Assembly: GCF_002482975.1 (NCBI RefSeq)
Contig: NZ_DLHA01000008.1
Location: 4,468 to 68,467 of the forward strand
Source of the DNA: Flavobacterium sp. UBA7680
Lineage (GTDB): Bacteria; Bacteroidota; Bacteroidia; Flavobacteriales; Flavobacteriaceae
Length of the DNA: 64,000 nt
Reading direction: 5' to 3'
Part shown: positions 63,950 through 64,000 of the stretch, in pieces
Layout: each line of letters begins with the position of its first letter
Numbering within the stretch: the stretch's first letter is position 1
Translations under genes and position numbers: made by a program
The notes under the pieces: model-generated
The model's input: the letters and a program-made list of their open reading frames with translations, nothing else
What the model was told of the DNA's origin: nothing
The model's database searches: none

Positions 63950-63969
63950 TACATCAAACGGGTTTTTTT
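63936..63969 (+). terminator. Terminator of the his attenuator
   Basis: AAAACCCGTTTGA / TCAAACGGGTTTT, a perfect stem with loop GTACA and a run of seven T, 28 nt after the leader peptide stop. Confidence 0.92.
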
Positions 63970-64000
63970 ATACCAATTCTTTGTACTCAAACTATTAATC

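Noticed and set aside
1..64000. tRNA or rRNA genes, prophage and complete insertion sequences
   Set aside because: None was recognised by eye; apart from the RAYT no transposase, integrase or phage structural gene is present.

Overview
The window looks like chromosome from a Flavobacterium or a close relative (Bacteroidota). The evidence is low GC with AT-rich spacers, promoters of the Bacteroidota TAnnTTTG type, a PorX-type regulator together with a type IX secretion C-terminal domain, a fused LpxC/FabZ protein, a SusC/SusD pair with its own ECF sigma/FecR signalling, and CAL67264- and DUF4302-type proteins. The species assignment is inference, since no rRNA or tRNA gene was seen. Most of the window is ordinary core genome.

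Layout. 0-7 kb: tail of an unknown gene, a lone PAS protein, recG, a large acidic unknown protein, a DUF1697 protein, a putative HEAGH metalloprotein and a Dph6-like ATPase. 7.1-8.2 kb: a REP-associated tyrosine transposase gene (RAYT), interrupted by an in-frame stop and expanded by three copies of a ~195-210 bp unit that carries REP palindromes. 8.2-13.7 kb: M1 aminopeptidase, patatin-like phospholipase, membrane proteins and a TSUP transporter. 13.8-26.6 kb: DNA metabolism and housekeeping (UvrD/PcrA helicase, Sua5-like protein, OmpA lipoprotein, glycosyltransferase, HsdR-N protein, holA, ettA, a DCC-family protein, mutS2, ung). 26.8-32.6 kb: a CotH-like protein with a T9SS C-terminal domain, then ald, tsaE and porX. 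32.8-41 kb: HD hydrolase, lpxD, lpxC/fabZ, lpxA, efp, a second LpxD-like gene, an NTF2-like gene, sucD and a GIY-YIG-like protein.

41.3-51 kb is an accessory nutrient-uptake locus: FecI-like sigma factor, FecR-like anti-sigma factor, SusC with an N-terminal STN signalling domain, SusD, a zinc metallohydrolase lipoprotein and a DUF4302-type lipoprotein. A substrate presumably triggers the transporter, which signals through FecR to the sigma factor and so induces the operon. Just downstream, a small two-segment membrane protein sits between two near-identical terminators exactly 300 bp apart. 51.3-63.7 kb: fabG, a VWA-like membrane protein, a LysR regulator with a YeiH-like transporter, a secreted unknown, a zinc-dependent phospholipase/nuclease-like protein, a BIME-like repeat cluster, an LTA-synthase-like sulfatase and a divergent two-component system.

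The right edge holds a clear histidine-operon attenuator: a 19-residue leader peptide with HHHHFH, a strong terminator and a competing antiterminator pairing. The structural his genes should start just beyond the window.

Many spacers carry dispersed palindromic or paired-inverted repeats of several unrelated families. The REP family inside the transposase gene also occurs at 59.1 kb, where two REPs flank six 14-bp tandem repeats.
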